Shown: positions 60,800 through 64,000 of the stretch, in pieces
Position numbering within the stretch: the stretch's first letter is position 1
Layout of the letters: each line of letters begins with the position of its first letter
NCBI RefSeq assembly: GCF_001619985.1
Contig: NW_017264195.1
Location: 2,480,001 to 2,544,000 of the forward strand
Length of the DNA: 64,000 nt
Reading direction: 5' to 3'
Source: Xylona heveae TC161
Taxonomy: Eukaryota > Ascomycota > Xylonomycetes > Xylonales > Xylonaceae
Position numbers and translations under genes: made by a program
Notes under the pieces: generated by a model
Seen by the model: the letters and a program-made list of their open reading frames with translations, nothing else
Told to the model about the DNA's origin: nothing
Databases searched by the model: none

Positions 60800-61484
60800 T
60801 CGCCGAGATCACCTCATCTATCCCAAATAATCGCGCGTTGGCGTCGTCTAATAGACTTGAGCCGGTTCACGCCTCTTATCTTTCTGTGACATCACTTATA
60901 CCTTGAGGTTTATTCTATTTCTTTTTATTATTTATATGCTTTGGGACTTAAAGTCTATGGACCCCCTTTTTTGAGACCTCTTGGGGAATGGAGTTTAACC
61001 ACGGAATCGTTTTCTTGAGACGCCGGGTTTTCGGGTTTTATATTTTACGAAAGATATCCTATAACGAATGTATATTGTTGCTCGAATGAATGTTTCTCTC
61101 ATACATCTTATCATTTCGTTCGGGGTTTAGTGTAGTGTAGCGACTGACCTATCGTTTGGTTTGGCTTATCTCTTCCTTATTGACCTGCGTGCCAGATCAC
61201 TGCCGCAATCTAGGCATGGATATTATGTCATTTATGCCTGCTTCGAGGAATTCTTCACCGTTTTTATACAGAGAATACATGGTTAATGAACCGAATGCAA
61301 AGATGTCAGCGGAATAACTTCTCCGTTGAATAGATTCTTAATGATTGATTCTAAATTGTAAACGCCTCATCATATATATCAAAAGTCATCATCTAAACCC
61401 AATGCCAACGCCCATGGAATCTTATATCTCTATATCCAGCATGCTCTATCGGATATCCAAGAATGAAAAAGAAAATCTAAGTAT
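60800..61484. other. Convergent intergenic region
   Basis: AT-rich 3' sequences of the flanking convergent genes. No gene or repeat was recognised. Confidence 0.6.
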
Positions 61485-62645
61485 TTAAATCATGCGCTCT
61501 ATCTTGAGGCTGGTCTCCTCTGGAGAAACGTTCGACAAACGAAGGTAACCACTGTTTTCAATTCGCTTTTGCCATTTCACGGCCTCGTCGCGAGCGAGGA
61601 TTACCGTCATGCGCAAAGCTGGCTCCTCGGTCGAGGGAGCGGGGCTAGCCCTGCTGGAGTCAGGCGGCGTTGGCAAGGCCGTCGTCCTGACATCTTGCAG
61701 GGCATTGGGAGCAATTGGAGTGAAGGTCCATCGACCAAACGCCCAGTTCAGAATGTATTCGTTGAGATGGCCGGAGAGTTCGGTTTCGGAACCGGCAAGG
61801 TCGCCGGTGGACGATTTGGGCACTTGATTCGAGGCAACAACAGCCTTGATGCGGTAAACCTCATCTTTCGGAGCAGCAAGCAGCAGTTCCTCTAGCTTTT
61901 CCAGGTTCACGGACGCTGGCTGCTTGGGGGCACCGAGTGTAACGGATAGTACGTTTACTTCGCTCTGGTGAGCCTTTGTATCGTCATGCTGGTGGTCATG
62001 GTTGTGAGCATGGCCGTCGGTGGAGACTTGAAGTTCCCTTGCAAGACCGCTGTCAATTCCAACAACAAGATCTTTGGCCACAACGCCTTTGTCCGATTTA
62101 ACCCAGGCGGTGTCAACTTCAAGGTCCGCCACGCGGTCCAAGCACTCGTCGAATCTCCGCTCATCGCAGTGCTCCCACTTGTTAAAGATGATGAGATCGG
62201 TATATCTGGCTTGGATCTTGGCGGTGTAGCTGGTATCGTCATATCCTTTCCAGTTTTCGACATCAATGACCGAAACAACTCCGTCGAGAACATAATCGCC
62301 CGTCTCTTTTCCAAGTCTGTTCACTTCCATAGCCAGAGTAGCCGGGAAGGCGCTTCCACTAGTTTCGACGATGATTCGATCGGGCGCAACATCTTTGCGA
62401 AGATCACTGAGAGCGTCGCCCAGTTGGCCAACCAAATTGCAACAGATGCAACCGTTCAGCAGCTCCTGCACACCGGAGATAGAGGCATTGGAGGCCAGCT
62501 TAGTGTCGATTGCGACATCACCAAATTCATTCTTGAGGAGAGCGAGCTTGTATCGAGGAGGCAGTTGAGGGATGAGATTCAAAATGAGAGTTGTCTTGCC
62601 AGACCCGAGGAATCCGGTAATAATTGTGATGGGAATAGGAGCCAT
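61485..62645 (-). CDS. CobW/COG0523 GTPase, ZNG1-like zinc metallochaperone
   Basis: A G3E-family GTPase thought to deliver zinc to client proteins such as methionine aminopeptidase. Single exon, 386 residues. Walker A is GFLGSGKT at 11-18. The metal motif CxCC is C66-I-C68-C69 in LLNGCICCNLVGQL. ETSGSAFPATLAME and VVSVIDVENWKGYDD follow, and the base-recognition NKxD appears as IIFNKWEHCD. A His-rich loop, HAHNHDHQHDDTKAHQ (about 233-248), separates the GTPase from the C-terminal CobW_C domain, which has YRIKAVVASNQVPKS and LNWAFGRWTFTPIAP. The start MAPIPITIITGFLG is the family-like one. No leader is evident, so it is probably cytosolic. The exact subgroup within COG0523 is not certain. Confidence 0.9.
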   Translation of the reverse strand: MAPIPITIITGFLGSGKTTLILNLIPQLPPRYKLALLKNEFGDVAIDTKLASNASISGVQELLNGCICCNLVGQLGDALSDLRKDVAPDRIIVETSGSAFPATLAMEVNRLGKETGDYVLDGVVSVIDVENWKGYDDTSYTAKIQARYTDLIIFNKWEHCDERRFDECLDRVADLEVDTAWVKSDKGVVAKDLVVGIDSGLARELQVSTDGHAHNHDHQHDDTKAHQSEVNVLSVTLGAPKQPASVNLEKLEELLLAAPKDEVYRIKAVVASNQVPKSSTGDLAGSETELSGHLNEYILNWAFGRWTFTPIAPNALQDVRTTALPTPPDSSRASPAPSTEEPALRMTVILARDEAVKWQKRIENSGYLRLSNVSPEETSLKIERMI

Positions 62646-63310
62646 GATGTTGACGTTCAAAAATTGATGATTATAACTGCCTATTAACAAAAGAATAGGA
62701 GAAAGGAAAAAAGGCTCAGGGATCTATTATGAATCAAAAAGATGTCTCCCTCTAGACTTTTGCCATCGGTCGGCCAGGAACGGATGATCCATCGCGCGAT
62801 TTCGGACGTTAGCGAAGCCGCATGACGCGAAGTGCCGACTGGGGAAGGAACGAGGGGCAACTGCGTGCGAAATGGAGGGGCAACCAGACAAATTAGGGGA
62901 CCTACGTCACCCTAAGATCTCGACTTCCCCCCAGATTGGCAACACGTTGACATGGAGAACGTGTTGACCTTTGCCATCATTGGAGAAGATACAATTCGAG
63001 ACTGTCACTAACCCACATTTAATATTTTCCCCTATTTGCGCCAAACTCTATACTTCCTCTTCACTGTCTGGTATTGTGCTTTTGCACCTTCCTGCTCTGT
63101 GCGCCAGCCAAGACATCCCACGTTGCGAATCAGGTTTTATTCCTCTTCAGCCGACGTCACTCTTTATTCTCGGCCGGCATTCTCTAGCTACAAAAGCATT
63201 TCTTGAATCCCGACTATCGAACAATCAAAAGGAAAATAATAATCCATATCCATCGTCTTCAGTCCTATAACCATCCCAATACCTCGAGCAAGAAAACAAA
63301 TAGGATAACT
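62646..63310. promoter_or_regulatory. Divergent promoter region
   Basis: 665 bases between the CobW-type gene and the 116-residue protein. A T/C-rich leader-like stretch lies near 63030-63200 on the plus strand. Confidence 0.45.
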
Positions 63311-63722
63311 ATGGACGCCCTCAAGAACGCCGTCGGTATGGGGAGTAACAACGAGAATGGAGAGCAACAACCACAGTCATCTAAGCAGAGCGGTGGCTTC
63401 CTTGGTGGACTGGGTGATAAAATAAATAGCGCTGCTGGCGGAGGAAAGGAAAGCGAAAAGGATGAAGACCTTCTCGACAAGGGTAAAATATATCTGCTTC
63501 GGTTTGCCATAGGTTGACTGTGTACTAACATCCTCCCCTCTAGGCGTCGATGCCTTTCAGCAGTATGCTCTTGGGCAGGGTCCCCAGGATAACGAGTCGG
63601 CCGTTGAGCAAGCTAAAGACGAGCAAATTTCCGATTTTATCCGCTCTCAGTACAAGAGCACTACAGGACATGAGTTCCCAGTCAAGGACAAACCTACGAA
63701 GCTGGATAGAAATGCCGATTGA
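63311..63722 (+). CDS. Small hydrophilic protein of unknown function (stress-protein-like)
   Basis: Not firmly recognised. Exons 63311-63482 and 63544-63722 with a 61-base intron; 116 residues. It starts MDALKNAVGMGSNNENGEQQ, followed by a Gln/Ser/Gly-rich part and the motif GGFLGGLGDKINSAAGGGKE. After an acidic-basic linker (SEKDEDLLDK) comes GVDAFQQYALGQGPQDNESA, then VEQAKDEQISDFIRSQYKST and TGHEFPVKDKP. It has no signal peptide, membrane helix or Cys. Composition and the short amphipathic blocks resemble small fungal stress-inducible, LEA-like proteins, but I cannot assign a role. The second half (QGPQDNESAVEQAKDEQISDF) is the best block for finding relatives. Confidence 0.75.
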
Positions 63723-64000
63723 TAAACTTGTTGAAGCAGATTGATTGGAGGAAGAAGGGGAGGAGAATCCCGTCTATAGTCTGACTGAAAGCACATTATT
63801 ACGCCTGCAGGAGCATACGTGGATAGCAACATTTCGGACTTTTACCAGCACATATTGCATTATTAGCATACAAAGCATTATTAGGCAGTGTCGAGCATTT
63901 TCCGCCGCATAGTATCTATTATCATATCTGAATAATGTATTCCTTTTTTATTTGATAGGTGGACGCTATCATAAGCATAATTATACTCCGCCGAAACTAA

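Noticed and set aside
61968-62687. A 239-codon open frame opposite the CobW-type gene
   Set aside because: Antisense shadow; the minus-strand frame carries all the family motifs.

Overview
The window is nuclear DNA from a filamentous ascomycete (Pezizomycotina). The genes are protein-coding, close together, and interrupted by many short GT-AG introns of about 50-160 bases, some with a clear TACTAAC-like branch site. The protein repertoire and several small lineage-type proteins suggest the Eurotiomycetes (the Aspergillus/Onygenales side), but this placement is inference. I saw no bacterial-type operons, CRISPR arrays, rRNA or tRNA genes, and no transposon or virus-like relic that I could support.

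Layout, left to right (exon boundaries were read from the sequence and every join was checked for reading frame): the 5' part of mitochondrial pyruvate carrier MPC1 (-, cut by the window edge); spliceosomal SmB (-); ribosomal protein uL5/RPL11 (+); a vacuolar-type cation-chloride cotransporter (-); a divergently transcribed vacuolar-type amino-acid transporter (+); a small secreted or GPI-type protein (+); clathrin heavy chain (+); a 7-kb stretch with no gene I can recognise; pyruvate carboxylase (+); ribosome-biogenesis factor YTM1 (+); mitochondrial methionyl-tRNA synthetase (-); an NTF2-fold mRNA-export factor (MTR2-like, +); an 88-residue membrane protein (-); RPL38 (+); a metallo-beta-lactamase-fold hydrolase (-); a NAT9-like acetyltransferase (-); DNA polymerase delta small subunit (-); a taxilin (-); mitochondrial presequence protease CYM1 (+); ornithine decarboxylase (-); a kinase-like gene fragment (-); a family-16 type methyltransferase (-); a fungal protein of unknown function (+); a CobW/ZNG1-type zinc GTPase (-); and a 116-residue protein of unknown function (+).

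These are mostly housekeeping genes with no shared pathway, and neighbours are joined only by divergent promoters or convergent 3' ends. Loose themes are mitochondrial supply (MPC1, MSM1, CYM1, with cytosolic pyruvate carboxylase beside them in metabolism), ribosome making (RPL11, RPL38, YTM1), RNA handling (SmB, MTR2-like) and vacuole or vesicle traffic (cotransporter, amino-acid transporter, clathrin, taxilin).

The more unusual signals are: a chain of tiny exons (21, 8 and 12 bases) in pyruvate carboxylase; a 9-base exon in SmB; a 7-kb gene-free interval holding six exact copies of a 9-base motif, TACGGAGTA, which I did not find elsewhere in the window; about 730 bases without any ATG upstream of ornithine decarboxylase; a 30-codon Ser/Pro tract inside mitochondrial MetRS; and a truncated kinase-like fragment behind the methyltransferase. 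I found no evidence of a wholly new multi-gene system.
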